A stretch of 64,000 nucleotides of DNA, taken from Caulobacter sp. FWC2 (GTDB taxonomy: Bacteria; Pseudomonadota; Alphaproteobacteria; Caulobacterales; Caulobacteraceae). The position numbers and the translations under genes are program-made. Of this stretch, positions 36,303 to 48,092 are shown one piece after another. Numbering within the stretch: the stretch's first letter is position 1; every line of letters starts with the position of its first letter. The notes below the pieces were generated by a model. The model was not told the DNA's origin, searched no databases, and saw only the letters and a list, made by a program, of their open reading frames with translations. The stretch spans positions 2,294,001 to 2,358,000 of the forward strand of contig NZ_PEBF01000001.1 in assembly GCF_002742625.1 (NCBI RefSeq), written 5' to 3'.

Positions 36303-36848
36303 ATGCTTATCGGCGTCCTGCTGGCCATTAATATCGTCGTCTGCCTCTGCCTGATCGGCGTGGTGCTCATGCAGCGCTCCGAAGGCGGCGCGCTGGGCAT
36401 GGGCGGCGGCAACACCGGTTTCATGACCGCCCGCGGCGCCGGTGACCTGCTGACCCGCATCACCTGGATCCTGTTCTCGGTCTTCCTGCTGATCAGCCTG
36501 ACCCTGACCATCCTGACGGGGCGCGCCAATACCGGCGGTTCGGTGGCCGACCAGGTCAAGGGCCTCGACGCCAAGACCCTGAACGCGGCCCCGGCCCCGG
36601 TGGCGCCGACGCCCGGTTCGCTGAATTCGCTGCCGGCCTCGCCGGACAGCCAGCCGGGCGCGATTCAGGCCCCGACCCCGCAGATCAACACGCCGGCCCC
36701 GGCCGCCGCGCAACCGGCGCTGCTGGCGCCGACGCCCTCGGCGCCCAAGGCCGAGGCCAAGAAGCCGGCTCCGGCGGCCAAGGCTCCGGCCGCAGCCCTG
36801 GCCCCGACGGTCGCGGCGCCGCCGACGGAACAGCCCAAACAACAATAA
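36303..36848 (+). CDS. secG: Preprotein translocase subunit SecG with long Pro/Ala tail
   Basis: Small membrane partner of SecYE in protein export. The 181-residue protein has the SecG core in residues 1-75: a first membrane helix (LIGVLLAINIVVCLCLIGVV), the cytoplasmic LMQRSEGGALGMGGGNTGFM loop and a second helix (WILFSVFLLISLTLTILT). Residues about 80-181 are an Ala/Pro-rich, later Lys-rich, low-complexity tail; the total is well above the usual 75-120 residues, though extended tails occur in alphaproteobacteria. ATG 36303 fits the core; a longer open frame upstream crosses the divergent GNAT gene. A clear terminator follows. Confidence 0.92.
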   Translation: MLIGVLLAINIVVCLCLIGVVLMQRSEGGALGMGGGNTGFMTARGAGDLLTRITWILFSVFLLISLTLTILTGRANTGGSVADQVKGLDAKTLNAAPAPVAPTPGSLNSLPASPDSQPGAIQAPTPQINTPAPAAAQPALLAPTPSAPKAEAKKPAPAAKAPAAALAPTVAAPPTEQPKQQ

Positions 36849-36874
36849 CCGTCCCAAGACGGCGCTTCCACTGA

Positions 36875-36902
36875 CCCCCGAGGGCGACCTCGGGGGTTTA
36901 AT
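36875..36902 (+). terminator. Intrinsic terminator after secG
   Basis: Perfect 9-bp stem CCCCCGAGG / CCTCGGGGG with a GCGA tetraloop (36884-36887), followed by TTTAATCTTG. It separates secG from pyrG. Confidence 0.85.
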
Positions 36903-36957
36903 CTTGTTGATGAACGCAGGTCTTTTCACCCGCGTCGTCGAATCACGGGTAATCTGA

Positions 36958-38616
<1,659 letters not shown>

Positions 38617-38731
38617 AGCACGGTGTTGCATCCCCGAAGAGATTCGGGCATAAGCGCGCCCTCACGCGGCGACCTGGGCACCCCCGAGTCGCCGCTCTCG
38701 ATTTTCACGCTCAACGAGCAGAGTCACTTCG

Positions 38732-38914
38732 ATGGCCGTTCCTAAAAGAAAAACTTCGCCTTCTCGCCGGAACATGCGCCGGTCGCACCACGCCCTGGGC
38801 GCTAACTCGTTCATCGAGGACAAGGACACCGGCGAGCTGCGCCGTCCGCACCATGTCGATCTGAAGACCGGCATGTACAACGGCAAGCAGATCCTGACCC
38901 CCAAGGAAGACTAA
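38732..38914 (+). CDS. rpmF: 50S ribosomal protein L32
   Basis: A 60-residue basic ribosomal protein beginning [20 protein letters not shown], the family signature. It has no cysteine, so it is the zinc-free form of L32. Usual rpmF neighbours (a DUF177 gene upstream, plsX downstream) are absent; here it is a single gene with its own terminator. Confidence 0.96.
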   Translation: MAVPKRKTSPSRRNMRRSHHALGANSFIEDKDTGELRRPHHVDLKTGMYNGKQILTPKED

Positions 38915-38945
38915 GGTCTCCTTTCGTCAGTGACGATTTCGAAAG

Positions 38946-38975
38946 CGCCGCCTGGTTCGCCCGGGCGGCGTTTTT
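38946..38975 (+). terminator. Intrinsic terminator after rpmF
   Basis: Stem CGCCGCCTGG / CCGGGCGGCG, ten pairs including one T-G wobble, 5-base loop, followed by TTTTTCGTCG. Confidence 0.87.
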
Positions 38976-39035
38976 CGTCGTATTTTCGTCGTACGTGTAA
39001 AAAAGGTGTTAGCCTCCGCGCCGGGAGGTACGCCC

Positions 39036-40037
39036 ATGCTCACACGCCGAAACATCACGGCGGGACTGGGGATTTCAGGACTAGGGCTTTCCGGGGCCGC
39101 GTCGACGGCCATGGCCCAGGCCATAACCCCCGCTTCCGTGCCTCAGACTCTGCCGCCGGCGACGACGCTGCCGGACGACGGCTTGCTGATCTTGGACGCC
39201 TCGCTGGACGACGATGACCGTCTCACCGTCGACGTCGAGATCAACGGGCGGGGGCCCTTCAACTTCGTGGTGGACACCGGCGCCGGGCGCAGCGTGCTAA
39301 CTCCGGCCGTGGCCGAGAAGCTCAACCTGCCGGCCGGTCCCCAGATCATCATCCACGGCATCTCCAGCGCCATCACCAGTCCGACCGCGCGGATCGACAG
39401 CATGAAGGCCGGCGAAGCCCGCATGGGCGCGGCGGTGCTGCCCGTGCTGCCCTACGAACGGGTCGGGGCCGACGGTCTGCTGGGCGTCGACATCCTGGAC
39501 CGGCGCAACGTCGTCATGGATTTCCGCAAGCGGCAGATCCTGATCCGCCGCAGCCAGTTCTTCTCGGAGATGACGCGCAGGGCCGACGAGATCTCGGTGC
39601 CGGCGGACGCCCGCTTCGGACGCCTGACCCTGACCGACGCCCGGATTTCCGGCACGCGCTCGGTCGCCTTCATCGATTCCGGCGGCGGCGTCTCGATCGG
39701 CAATCTGGCGCTTCAGCGAGCGATCGCCGCCAAGCGTCGTCGCACCTCGGACATCGTCAAGCCGGCGCGCCTGTTGACGGCTGGTGGCGAGGTCTATCTG
39801 GGCGAATTCCGCGTCGTGCCGTCGATCACCATGGGCAATCTGCAGCTGACCAACATCCCGATGGCCTTTGCAGATGTGCACATCTTCGACGTCTGGTCGC
39901 TGAACGACCGGCCAGCGGCCTTGTTGGGCGTGGACGTGCTGAAGCTGTTCGCCAAGGTCGAGCTGGACTTCGGCTCTGACCGCGTCCTGTTCAAGCTGGG
40001 CCAGAGGAGCGGGCTGACGCCGATCTACAACGTCTGA
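39036..40037 (+). CDS. Exported retropepsin-like aspartic protease
   Basis: A 333-residue predicted periplasmic protein with a twin-arginine-like signal (MLTRRNITAGLGISGLGLSG, cleavage probably after AMAQA). Two retropepsin-type halves follow: the first with INGRGPFNFVVDTGAGRSVL (catalytic Asp in DTGAG) and LLGVDILDRRNVVMDF; the second with RSVAFIDSGGGVSIGN (Asp in DSGGG) and ALLGVDVLKLFAKVELDFGS. The second half has DSG in place of DTG, still compatible with catalysis. Single-chain, two-domain proteases of this kind are common in Caulobacterales and uncharacterised. ATG 39036 is preceded by GGGAGG; ATG 39006 would place residues before the signal. Confidence 0.82.
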   Translation: MLTRRNITAGLGISGLGLSGAASTAMAQAITPASVPQTLPPATTLPDDGLLILDASLDDDDRLTVDVEINGRGPFNFVVDTGAGRSVLTPAVAEKLNLPAGPQIIIHGISSAITSPTARIDSMKAGEARMGAAVLPVLPYERVGADGLLGVDILDRRNVVMDFRKRQILIRRSQFFSEMTRRADEISVPADARFGRLTLTDARISGTRSVAFIDSGGGVSIGNLALQRAIAAKRRRTSDIVKPARLLTAGGEVYLGEFRVVPSITMGNLQLTNIPMAFADVHIFDVWSLNDRPAALLGVDVLKLFAKVELDFGSDRVLFKLGQRSGLTPIYNV

Positions 40038-40144
40038 GGTCAGCTTCCGACTTCGTGACCGGCGATCAGTCGTTCGCCGAAAAGGAAGTCAAGTTGCGCC
40101 CGAAGCGCATGGCGGCTAAAGCCACCGCGCCTTTTGGCCTCTAG

Positions 40145-41434
<1,290 letters not shown>

Positions 41435-41462
41435 GTCCTTTCAAATCGCTGAAACGGGCGAA

Positions 41463-41500
41463 GGCGCGGCTTCCGAAAGGGGCCGCGCCATTTGCGTTTT
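41463..41500 (+). terminator. Probable terminator after eno
   Basis: Stem GGCGCGGC (41463-41470) / GCCGCGCC (41482-41489) with an 11-base loop, followed by ATTTGCGTTTT. The U-run is broken, so strength is moderate. Confidence 0.65.
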
Positions 41501-41633
41501 GGATGCGATTCTCGCCGCCGGGCCGGACTCCGAACGCGTTCCTCCGGTCCGCGACCGCGTTAACCCACAAATTTTCTAAAAGCGCTGCAGTGGTTTCAAA
41601 CGAGACCATTTCTGCGCTGTTCGCGGTCGCGAA

Positions 41634-41741
41634 ATGGCTTCGGCGGCGCAGTATCTAGATACGCGTGAAACGATCTCACGTGAAAGCATCGTTCGCCTGA
41701 CCGGCGAACTGTCAAAGACCCTGCTCAACGCCTGGATTTAG
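41634..41741 (+). CDS. Possible 35-residue small protein before divIC
   Basis: In a 359-bp gap between eno and the divIC-like gene, ATG 41634 opens a frame of 35 codons ending TAG 41739-41741. The predicted peptide begins MASAAQYLDTRETISRESIV and continues RLTGELSKTLLNAWI. Unlike chance frames here it is not arginine-rich, has balanced composition and reads as an amphipathic helix pair. Against it: no good Shine-Dalgarno sequence (GGTCGCGAA precedes), and GC at third positions is not strongly raised. There is no signal peptide. If real, it would share a transcript with, or lead into, the divIC-like gene 52 bases downstream. Function unknown. Confidence 0.45.
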   Translation: MASAAQYLDTRETISRESIVRLTGELSKTLLNAWI

Positions 41742-41793
41742 AAGGCGTTAAGCACGGTCGGCGATCCTACGAATCCCTCTCTAGGGCCTTGAG

Positions 41794-42096
41794 ATGTTCG
41801 CCCGACTGCAACCCTTCCTGCCGACTGCGGCGATCTTTTTCCTGATTTTCTACTTCGCCTTTCATGCTCTGACAGGTGATCGAGGCCTGCTGTCCATTTC
41901 GCAGCGCAATGCGGACCTCGCAGCAAAAACAAAGGAACTCAGGAAGATACGCGCGGAGAGGATGGACCTTGAGGCCCGTGCTCGTCTATTACGCAACGGC
42001 AGTCTGTCGGCTGATCTCCTGGAGGAACGCGCGCGTTCGCTTCTAGGATATGCCGACCCGAGGGACTATGTGATCCGGGTCAAGCGTCCGAGCTGA
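41794..42096 (+). CDS. FtsB/DivIC-like septum formation initiator
   Basis: Divisome membrane protein that links FtsL and FtsQ and signals septal wall synthesis. The 100-residue bitopic protein has a short cytoplasmic start, one membrane helix (about 8-28, PTAAIFFLIFYFAFHAL), a coiled coil (about 38-70, RNADLAAKTKELRKIRAERM) and a C-terminal region ending ARSLLGYADPRDYVIRVKRP, the family's conserved LGYxxPxEyVi stretch. The membrane helix is followed by TGDRGLLS, as in alphaproteobacterial FtsB. Location between eno and pdhA is conserved in the order. Confidence 0.88.
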   Translation: MFARLQPFLPTAAIFFLIFYFAFHALTGDRGLLSISQRNADLAAKTKELRKIRAERMDLEARARLLRNGSLSADLLEERARSLLGYADPRDYVIRVKRPS

Positions 42097-42262
42097 CGGG
42101 TCGCCTATTCCTGGAATCGGCTGTCGGTCAGCTCGTGGATCACCCGATCCCGGATTGATCTTGGCAAGACACCAGAGCGCCTCCCACGCGGAACCGACGT
42201 TTTTTCGGCGGGTGGCGCTCTCAGGACGAAGGCCGCGATGAAGATTGGCCAGGGAGATTTGA

Positions 42263-43294
42263 ATGGCGCGTACGCGCAAGGCTGAGGCCTCAGAGGGGAA
42301 GGCGGTAGACACCGGTGTCAACGCCTTCGTCGGCAAAGACGAACTCTTGAAATTCTATCAGGACATGCTGCTGATCCGCCGCTTCGAGGAGCGCGCCGGC
42401 CAGCTGTACGGCATGGGTCTGATCGGCGGCTTCTGCCACCTGTACATCGGTCAGGAAGCCATCGCGGTCGGCATGCAGTCGATCTCGCAACAAGGCGATC
42501 AGATCATCACGGGCTACCGTGACCACGGCCACATGCTGGCTGCCGGCATGGATCCCCGCGAAGTCATGGCCGAATTGACCGGCCGCGCCGGCGGTTCGTC
42601 CAAGGGCAAGGGCGGGTCGATGCACATGTTCGACGTCGCCACCGGCTTCTACGGCGGTCATGGCATCGTCGGCGCCCAGGTGGCGCTTGGCACCGGCCTG
42701 GCGCTGGCCAACCACTACAAGGGCAATGGCAATGTCTCGTACGCCTACATGGGCGATGGCGCGGCCAACCAGGGCCAGGTCTACGAGAGCTTCAACATGG
42801 CCCAGCTGTGGAAGCTGCCGGTCGTGTACGTGATCGAGAACAACCAGTACGCCATGGGCACCAGCGTCGAGCGCGCCGCCTCGGAAACCGCGTTCCACAA
42901 GCGCGGGACCTCGTTCCGGATCCCGGGCGAGGAAGTCGACGGCATGGACGTCGTCGCCGTCCGTGAAGCCGGCGCCCGCGCCACCGAGCACGCCCGCAGC
43001 GGCCAGGGTCCGTACATCCTCGAGATGAAGACCTACCGTTATCGCGGCCACTCGATGTCGGACCCGGCCAAGTACCGCACCAAGGAAGAGGTCGACGAGG
43101 TCAAGACGACCCGCGACCCGATCGACCACATCAAGGAACGCCTGGCTGCGGCCGGCGTCACCGAGGACGACCTGAAGAGCGTCGACGCGGACGTGAAGCG
43201 CATCGTCGCCGAAGCCGCCGAGTTCGCCCGCACGAGCCCCGAGCCTGATCCCTCGGAACTGTATACCGACGTCTACCTGGAGGCCGCTCAGTGA
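42263..43294 (+). CDS. pdhA: Pyruvate dehydrogenase E1 component, alpha subunit
   Basis: Thiamine-diphosphate-dependent decarboxylation of pyruvate, with PdhB. The 343-residue protein has a 25-residue polar lead, then [20 protein letters not shown], the TPP motif [20 protein letters not shown] ending in [10 protein letters not shown], and the phosphorylation-loop-like [20 protein letters not shown]. The heterotetrameric E1 type is usual for alphaproteobacteria and mitochondria. GGGAG precedes ATG 42263, and the stop overlaps pdhB by four bases. Confidence 0.96.
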   Translation: MARTRKAEASEGKAVDTGVNAFVGKDELLKFYQDMLLIRRFEERAGQLYGMGLIGGFCHLYIGQEAIAVGMQSISQQGDQIITGYRDHGHMLAAGMDPREVMAELTGRAGGSSKGKGGSMHMFDVATGFYGGHGIVGAQVALGTGLALANHYKGNGNVSYAYMGDGAANQGQVYESFNMAQLWKLPVVYVIENNQYAMGTSVERAASETAFHKRGTSFRIPGEEVDGMDVVAVREAGARATEHARSGQGPYILEMKTYRYRGHSMSDPAKYRTKEEVDEVKTTRDPIDHIKERLAAAGVTEDDLKSVDADVKRIVAEAAEFARTSPEPDPSELYTDVYLEAAQ

Positions 43295-44655
43295 CGGACA
43301 TCCTGATGCCCGCGCTTTCCCCCACGATGGAGGAAGGCACCCTGGCCAAGTGGCTCGTCAAGGAAGGCGACACCATCAAGGCTGGCGACGTGATCGCCGA
43401 AATCGAGACCGACAAGGCCACGATGGAAGTCGAAGCCGTCGACGAAGGCGTGGTGGAAGCCATCCTGGTTCCGGCCGGCAGCGAAAACGTAAAGGTCAAC
43501 ACCCTGATCGCCCGCCTGAAGGGCGAGGGTGAAGCCGCAGCTCCGGCCGCTCCGGCTGCTGCTCCCGTCGCCGCTGAAGCCGCTCCGGCTCCGGTGGCGG
43601 CTGCTCCCGCCGCTGCAGGCCCGATCTCGGCCGCCTCGACCTTCGCCGATCCGGAAATCCCGGCCGGCGCGCCGATGAAGAAGATCACGGTCCGCGACGC
43701 TTTGCGCGACGCCATGGCCGAGGAAATGCGCCGCGACGACCGCGTGTTCCTGATGGGCGAGGAAGTCGCCCAGTACCAGGGCGCCTACAAGGTCAGCCGC
43801 GAACTGCTGCAGGAGTTCGGCGACAAGCGCGTCATCGACACCCCGATCACCGAGCACGGCTTCGCCGGCATGGGTGTCGGCGCGGCGATGGCCGGCCTGA
43901 AGCCGATCGTCGAGTTCATGACCTGGAACTTCGCCATGCAGGCGATTGACCACATCATCAACTCGGCCGCCAAGACGCTCTACATGTCGGGCGGTCAGAT
44001 CAAGTCGTCGATCGTGTTCCGCGGCCCGAACGGCGCGGCCTCGCGCGTCGGCGCCCAGCACAGTCAGGACTACGCCGCCTGGTACGGCAATGTCCCGGGC
44101 CTTAAGGTCATCGCGCCCTATGACGCGGCCGACGCCAAGGGCCTGCTGAAGGCCGCGATCCGCGATCCGAACCCGGTCGTCTTCCTCGAACACGAGATGA
44201 TGTACGGCCACGAGTTCGATATTCCGGACGTCGAGGACTGGGTCGTGCCGATCGGCAAGGCCAAGGTCCGCCGCGAAGGCACGGATGTCACCCTGGTCGC
44301 CTACAGCCGCATGGTGGGCTTCGCCCTGAAGGCGGCCGAGGAGCTGGAGAAGGAAGGCATTTCGGCCGAGGTCGTCGACCTGCGCACGATCCGTCCGATG
44401 GACCACGCCACCGTCCTGGAAAGCGTCAAGAAGACCAACCGCCTGGTCACGGTCGAGGAAGGCTGGGGCCCGATGGGCATCGGCGCCGAGGTCGTCGCCC
44501 GGATCACCGAGTTCGGCTTCGACTATCTGGACGCTCCGCCGCTGCGGGTGCACCAGGAAGATGTTCCGCTGCCCTATGCGGCCAACCTGGAAGTCCTGTC
44601 GCTGCCTTCGGTCGAAAAGATCGTCAAGGCGGCCAAGGCGGTCAGCTACCGCTAA
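43291..44655 (+). CDS. pdhB: Pyruvate dehydrogenase E1 beta subunit with N-terminal lipoyl domain
   Basis: Second E1 subunit. GTG 43291 overlaps the pdhA stop. Residues 1-80 form a complete lipoyl domain with the modified Lys in [18 protein letters not shown], then an Ala/Pro linker (about 82-125) and the E1 beta catalytic part (about 130-454) with [40 protein letters not shown] and [20 protein letters not shown]. An E1 beta carrying its own lipoyl domain is known in alphaproteobacteria such as Sinorhizobium. The lipoyl domain DNA is about 90% identical to that of pdhC (18 differences in 174 bases, counted by eye). Confidence 0.95.
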   Translation: MTDILMPALSPTMEEGTLAKWLVKEGDTIKAGDVIAEIETDKATMEVEAVDEGVVEAILVPAGSENVKVNTLIARLKGEGEAAAPAAPAAAPVAAEAAPAPVAAAPAAAGPISAASTFADPEIPAGAPMKKITVRDALRDAMAEEMRRDDRVFLMGEEVAQYQGAYKVSRELLQEFGDKRVIDTPITEHGFAGMGVGAAMAGLKPIVEFMTWNFAMQAIDHIINSAAKTLYMSGGQIKSSIVFRGPNGAASRVGAQHSQDYAAWYGNVPGLKVIAPYDAADAKGLLKAAIRDPNPVVFLEHEMMYGHEFDIPDVEDWVVPIGKAKVRREGTDVTLVAYSRMVGFALKAAEELEKEGISAEVVDLRTIRPMDHATVLESVKKTNRLVTVEEGWGPMGIGAEVVARITEFGFDYLDAPPLRVHQEDVPLPYAANLEVLSLPSVEKIVKAAKAVSYR

Positions 44656-44662
44656 GACCGGC

Positions 44663-44732
44663 GCGGCCCTTGCTCCTGGCGGGCAAGGGCCGCATCGTCC
44701 TGGCCAATGAATTCATCCCGCCGCAAGGCGGG
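44663..44732 (+). promoter_or_regulatory. Tandem hairpins between pdhB and pdhC
   Basis: A perfect 11-bp stem GCGGCCCTTGC (44663-44673) / GCAAGGGCCGC (44683-44693) with a 9-base loop is followed by CCCGCC GCAA GGCGGG (44717-44732), a stem capped by a GNRA loop. Neither has a U-run. They may mark an mRNA processing or stabilising site, or a partial terminator that lowers pdhC relative to pdhAB. Confidence 0.5.
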
Positions 44733-44799
44733 GTATCGCGGACGGCGACCCGGTACACCATGGGTCGACACAGTCCCGAACGATTGAGGAAAAAGCTCA

Positions 44800-46083
44800 A
44801 TGTCGATCGACATCCTGATGCCCGCCCTGTCGCCCACCATGGAGGAGGGAACCCTCGCCAAGTGGCACGTCAAGGTCGGCGACACCGTCAAGGCCGGCGA
44901 CGTGATCGCCGAGATCGAGACCGACAAGGCGACGATGGAAGTCGAAGCCGTCGATGAAGGCGTGATCGAAGCCATCCTGGTCGACGCCGGGACCGAGAAC
45001 GTCAAGGTCAACGCCCTGATCGGGAAGCTGGCGGGCGAGGGCGAAAGCCCCGCGCCGGCTCCGAAGGCTGAAGCGCCCAAGGCCGCTGCCGCCGCTCCGG
45101 CCCCGGTCGCTGCCGCCCCCGCTGCCCCGGCTCCTGCCGCTCCGGTCGCCGCTGACGGTTCGCGCGTGTTCGCCTCGCCGCTGGCCCGTCGCCTGGCTTC
45201 GGCCGCAGGCCTGGACCTGAAGGGCATCAAGGGCACTGGCCCGCACGGCCGCGTGGTCAAGACCGACGTAGAAGCCGCCAAGTCGGGCGCTCCGGCAGCC
45301 AAGGCTGCGCCCGCCTCGGCGCCCGCCGCTGCCGCTCCGGCTACAGCCGAGCCGCGCAAGGTCCAGTCGCTGGAACAGATGGGCATCCCCGCCGGCTCTT
45401 ATGACCTGGTTCCGCTGGACGGCATGCGCAAGACGATCGCGCGCCGCCTGACCGACAGCTTCCGCGACGTGCCGCACTTCCCGCTGACGATCGATCTGGA
45501 GATCGACGCCCTGCTGGCCGCGCGCGCCAAGATCAACAGCCTGCTGGCGGACCAGGGCGTGAAGGTGTCGGTCAACGACATCATCATCAAGGCCGTGGCC
45601 GTGGCCCTGAAGCGCGTGCCGGAGGCCAACGCCTCTTACACGCCGGAAGGCATCGCCATGCACAAGCATGCCGACATCGCCGTGGCCGTGGCCATCGACG
45701 GCGGCCTGATCACCCCGATCGTCCGCGCCGCCGAGACCAAGGGCTTGGCCCAGATCTCGGCCGAGGTGAAGGACCTGGCCGCCCGCGCCAAGGCCAAGAA
45801 GCTGAAGCCCGAGGAGTTCCAGGGCGGCACCTTCTCGGTCAGCAACCTGGGCATGTTCGGCATCAAGGCCTTCGCCTCGATCATCAACGAGCCGCAAGGG
45901 GCGATCATGAGCGTCGGGGCCGGCGAGCAACGTCCGGTGGTCAAGGACGGCCAGCTGGCCGTGGCCACCGTGATGACCGTGACCCTGACCTGCGACCACC
46001 GCGTGGTCGACGGGGCTATCGGCGCCAAGTTCCTGGCGGCGTTCAAGCCGCTGATCGAAGAGCCGCTGACCCTGATCGTCTGA
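44800..46083 (+). CDS. pdhC: Pyruvate dehydrogenase E2, dihydrolipoyl acetyltransferase
   Basis: Core of the complex; transfers acetyl from lipoyl to CoA. The 427-residue protein has one lipoyl domain (1-80, Lys in [15 protein letters not shown]), an Ala/Pro hinge, a peripheral subunit-binding domain (about 125-165, [20 protein letters not shown], then [13 protein letters not shown]), a second hinge and the catalytic domain (about 200-427) ending with [20 protein letters not shown], where His and Asp of DHRVVDG are catalytic. GAGG precedes ATG 44800. The 144-bp space from pdhB holds two hairpins. Confidence 0.96.
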   Translation: MSIDILMPALSPTMEEGTLAKWHVKVGDTVKAGDVIAEIETDKATMEVEAVDEGVIEAILVDAGTENVKVNALIGKLAGEGESPAPAPKAEAPKAAAAAPAPVAAAPAAPAPAAPVAADGSRVFASPLARRLASAAGLDLKGIKGTGPHGRVVKTDVEAAKSGAPAAKAAPASAPAAAAPATAEPRKVQSLEQMGIPAGSYDLVPLDGMRKTIARRLTDSFRDVPHFPLTIDLEIDALLAARAKINSLLADQGVKVSVNDIIIKAVAVALKRVPEANASYTPEGIAMHKHADIAVAVAIDGGLITPIVRAAETKGLAQISAEVKDLAARAKAKKLKPEEFQGGTFSVSNLGMFGIKAFASIINEPQGAIMSVGAGEQRPVVKDGQLAVATVMTVTLTCDHRVVDGAIGAKFLAAFKPLIEEPLTLIV

Positions 46084-46111
46084 TCTCGGCTGCAGCGAAA
46101 AGGGGACGGCT

Positions 46112-46588
46112 ATGTCGGTCTACGACTATTCGGCCAAGACGCTGGACGGCCAGGACGTGGGTCTGGCCGACTATCGCGGCCAGGTGCTGCTGATCGTGAA
46201 CACCGCCAGCAAGTGCGGGTTCACGCCTCAGTACGAAGGCCTCGAGGCGCTCTACAAGGCTCACAAGGATCGTGGCTTCACGGTCCTGGCCTTCCCCTGC
46301 AACCAGTTCGGCGCTCAGGAGCCGGGAAACGCCGAGGAGATCGCGAACTTCTGCTCGCTGACCTACGACGTGACCTTCCCGGTGATGAGCAAGATCGACG
46401 TCAATGGCGCCGACGCCCATCCGCTCTACCGCTACCTCAAGAAGGAGCAGAAGGGCCTGCTGGGCACCGAGGCGATCAAGTGGAACTTCACCAAGTTCCT
46501 GATCGGCAAGGACGGCGAGGTCGTCGAGCGGTTCGCGCCGACCGTGAAGCCCGAAGACCTCAAGGTCGCGGTCGAGGCGCTGCTGTAG
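46112..46588 (+). CDS. Glutathione peroxidase-family thiol peroxidase
   Basis: Reduces peroxides, in bacteria usually with thioredoxin. The 158-residue protein has the catalytic triad residues: Cys35 (in place of selenocysteine) in NTASKCGFTPQYEGL, Gln in FPCNQFGAQEPG, and Trp in KWNFTKFLIGKDG. The second Cys in FPCNQF is also present. It lies inside the PDH gene run, 28 bp after pdhC with AAAAGGGGA before the ATG, which suggests protection of the lipoyl enzymes from oxidation, though only by position. Confidence 0.92.
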   Translation: MSVYDYSAKTLDGQDVGLADYRGQVLLIVNTASKCGFTPQYEGLEALYKAHKDRGFTVLAFPCNQFGAQEPGNAEEIANFCSLTYDVTFPVMSKIDVNGADAHPLYRYLKKEQKGLLGTEAIKWNFTKFLIGKDGEVVERFAPTVKPEDLKVAVEALL

Positions 46589-46665
46589 TTTCCCCCGGAT
46601 CGGCTCGCTGGCCGATCGATCTAGGCCGTCCGGCTTCCCACGGACGACGTCCAAGCTAGGGTTAG

Positions 46666-48072
46666 ATGAACATGTCCACGGAATTCGATGTCGTCGTCAT
46701 CGGCGCCGGTCCTGGCGGCTATGTGGCCGCGATCCGCGCCAGCCAACTGGGTCTGAAGACGGCGATCGTCGAGCGCGAGAACCTGGGCGGCATCTGCCTG
46801 AACTGGGGCTGTATCCCCACCAAGGCCCTGCTGAAGTCGGGCGAAATCTTCGAGCAGCTGTCGCACCTGGACAGCTACGGCCTGTCGGTCGAAAAGCCGG
46901 CCTTCGACTTCACCAAGATCATCGAGCGTTCGCGCGGTGTGGCCAAGACCATGTCGGGCGGCATCGCCTTCCTGATGAAAAAGCACAAGGTCGAGGTCAT
47001 CGAGGGCGAGGCCAAGCTGGAGAAGGGTAATCCGGCCCCCAAGCTCGTCATCGCCCTGAAGGCCGGCGGCAGCCGCACGGTCCAGGCCAAGAACGTCATC
47101 CTGGCCAGCGGCGCCCGCGCTCGCGAGATCCCGGCCATCGGCGCGGTCTCGGACGGCGACAAGATCTGGACCTATCGTGACGCCCTGGCGCCCAAGACCA
47201 TGCCGAAGTCGCTGGTCGTGATCGGCTCGGGCGCCATCGGCATCGAGTTCGCCAGCTTCTACCGCGCCCTCGGCGCAGAGGTGACCGTCGTTGAAGCTCT
47301 TGACCGCATCATGCCGGTCGAGGACGCCGAGGTCTCCAAGGCCGCCCAGAAGGCGTTCGAGAAGCGCGGCATCAAGTTCCGCATCGGCGCCAAGGTCAGC
47401 AAGGTCGAGAAGACCAAGGACGGCGTTTCGGTGACCGTCGACGTCGGCGGCAAGATCGAGCAGCTGACGGCCGAGAAGTGCATCGTCGCGGTCGGCATCG
47501 CGCCGAACAGCGAAGGCCTGGACGCCGTCGGCCTGAACCTGGATCGCGGCCACGCCGTCACCGACAAGCACGGGAAGACCAATGTCCCGGGCCTGTACGC
47601 CATCGGCGACATCGCCGGTGCGCCCTGGCTCGCCCACAAGGCCAGCCATGAAGGCATCCACGCCGCCGAGGCGATCGCCGGCTACAAGACTCCCAACGTC
47701 CACTCGCCGATCCCCGGCTGCACCTACGCCAACCCGCAGGTCGCTTCCGTCGGCTATACCGAGGCCGGCGCAAAGGCGGCGGGCATCGAGGTGAAGGCTG
47801 GCCGCTTCCCGTTCAAGGTCAATGGCAAGGCCGTGGCTGCGGGCGAGACAGAGGGCTTTGTGAAGACCGTGTTCGACGCCAAGACAGGCGCGCTGATCGG
47901 CGCTCACATGATCGGCCACGAAGTGACCGAGATGATCCAGGGCTTCGTCACGGCCATCACGCTGGAAGCCACCGAGGAAGACCTGCACGGCATCGTCTAC
48001 GCTCACCCGACCATGTCGGAAGCCATGCACGAAGCCGCTCTGGACGCCTACGGCCGAGTCCTGCACATCTAG
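46666..48072 (+). CDS. lpdA: Dihydrolipoyl dehydrogenase (E3)
   Basis: Reoxidises dihydrolipoyl groups of PDH with NAD. The 468-residue flavoprotein has FAD site VVVIGAGPGGYVAAIRASQL, the redox disulfide Cys44-Cys49 in NLGGICLNWGCIPTKALL, NAD site VVIGSGAIGIEFASFYRALG, ALGDIA-like stretch LYAIGDIAGAPWLAHKASHE and the catalytic His-Glu in VYAHPTMSEAMHEAALDAYG. ATG 46672 (MSTEFD) is an alternative start. Two GC-rich hairpins (46598-46617 and about 46626-46645) lie in the 77-bp gap after the peroxidase gene. Confidence 0.96.
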   Translation: MNMSTEFDVVVIGAGPGGYVAAIRASQLGLKTAIVERENLGGICLNWGCIPTKALLKSGEIFEQLSHLDSYGLSVEKPAFDFTKIIERSRGVAKTMSGGIAFLMKKHKVEVIEGEAKLEKGNPAPKLVIALKAGGSRTVQAKNVILASGARAREIPAIGAVSDGDKIWTYRDALAPKTMPKSLVVIGSGAIGIEFASFYRALGAEVTVVEALDRIMPVEDAEVSKAAQKAFEKRGIKFRIGAKVSKVEKTKDGVSVTVDVGGKIEQLTAEKCIVAVGIAPNSEGLDAVGLNLDRGHAVTDKHGKTNVPGLYAIGDIAGAPWLAHKASHEGIHAAEAIAGYKTPNVHSPIPGCTYANPQVASVGYTEAGAKAAGIEVKAGRFPFKVNGKAVAAGETEGFVKTVFDAKTGALIGAHMIGHEVTEMIQGFVTAITLEATEEDLHGIVYAHPTMSEAMHEAALDAYGRVLHI

Positions 48073-48092
48073 GCCTCGCTTGAGGAAGCTGG

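Noticed and set aside
41540..41560. TTAA-N7-ATTT near 41560 as a CtrA site
   Set aside because: The second half does not match TTAA, and there is no cell-cycle context beyond the divIC-like gene. Too weak to report as a feature.
43291..44987. Repeated lipoyl-domain DNA as misassembly
   Set aside because: Each copy continues into a different, correct catalytic domain, and about 10% of bases differ.
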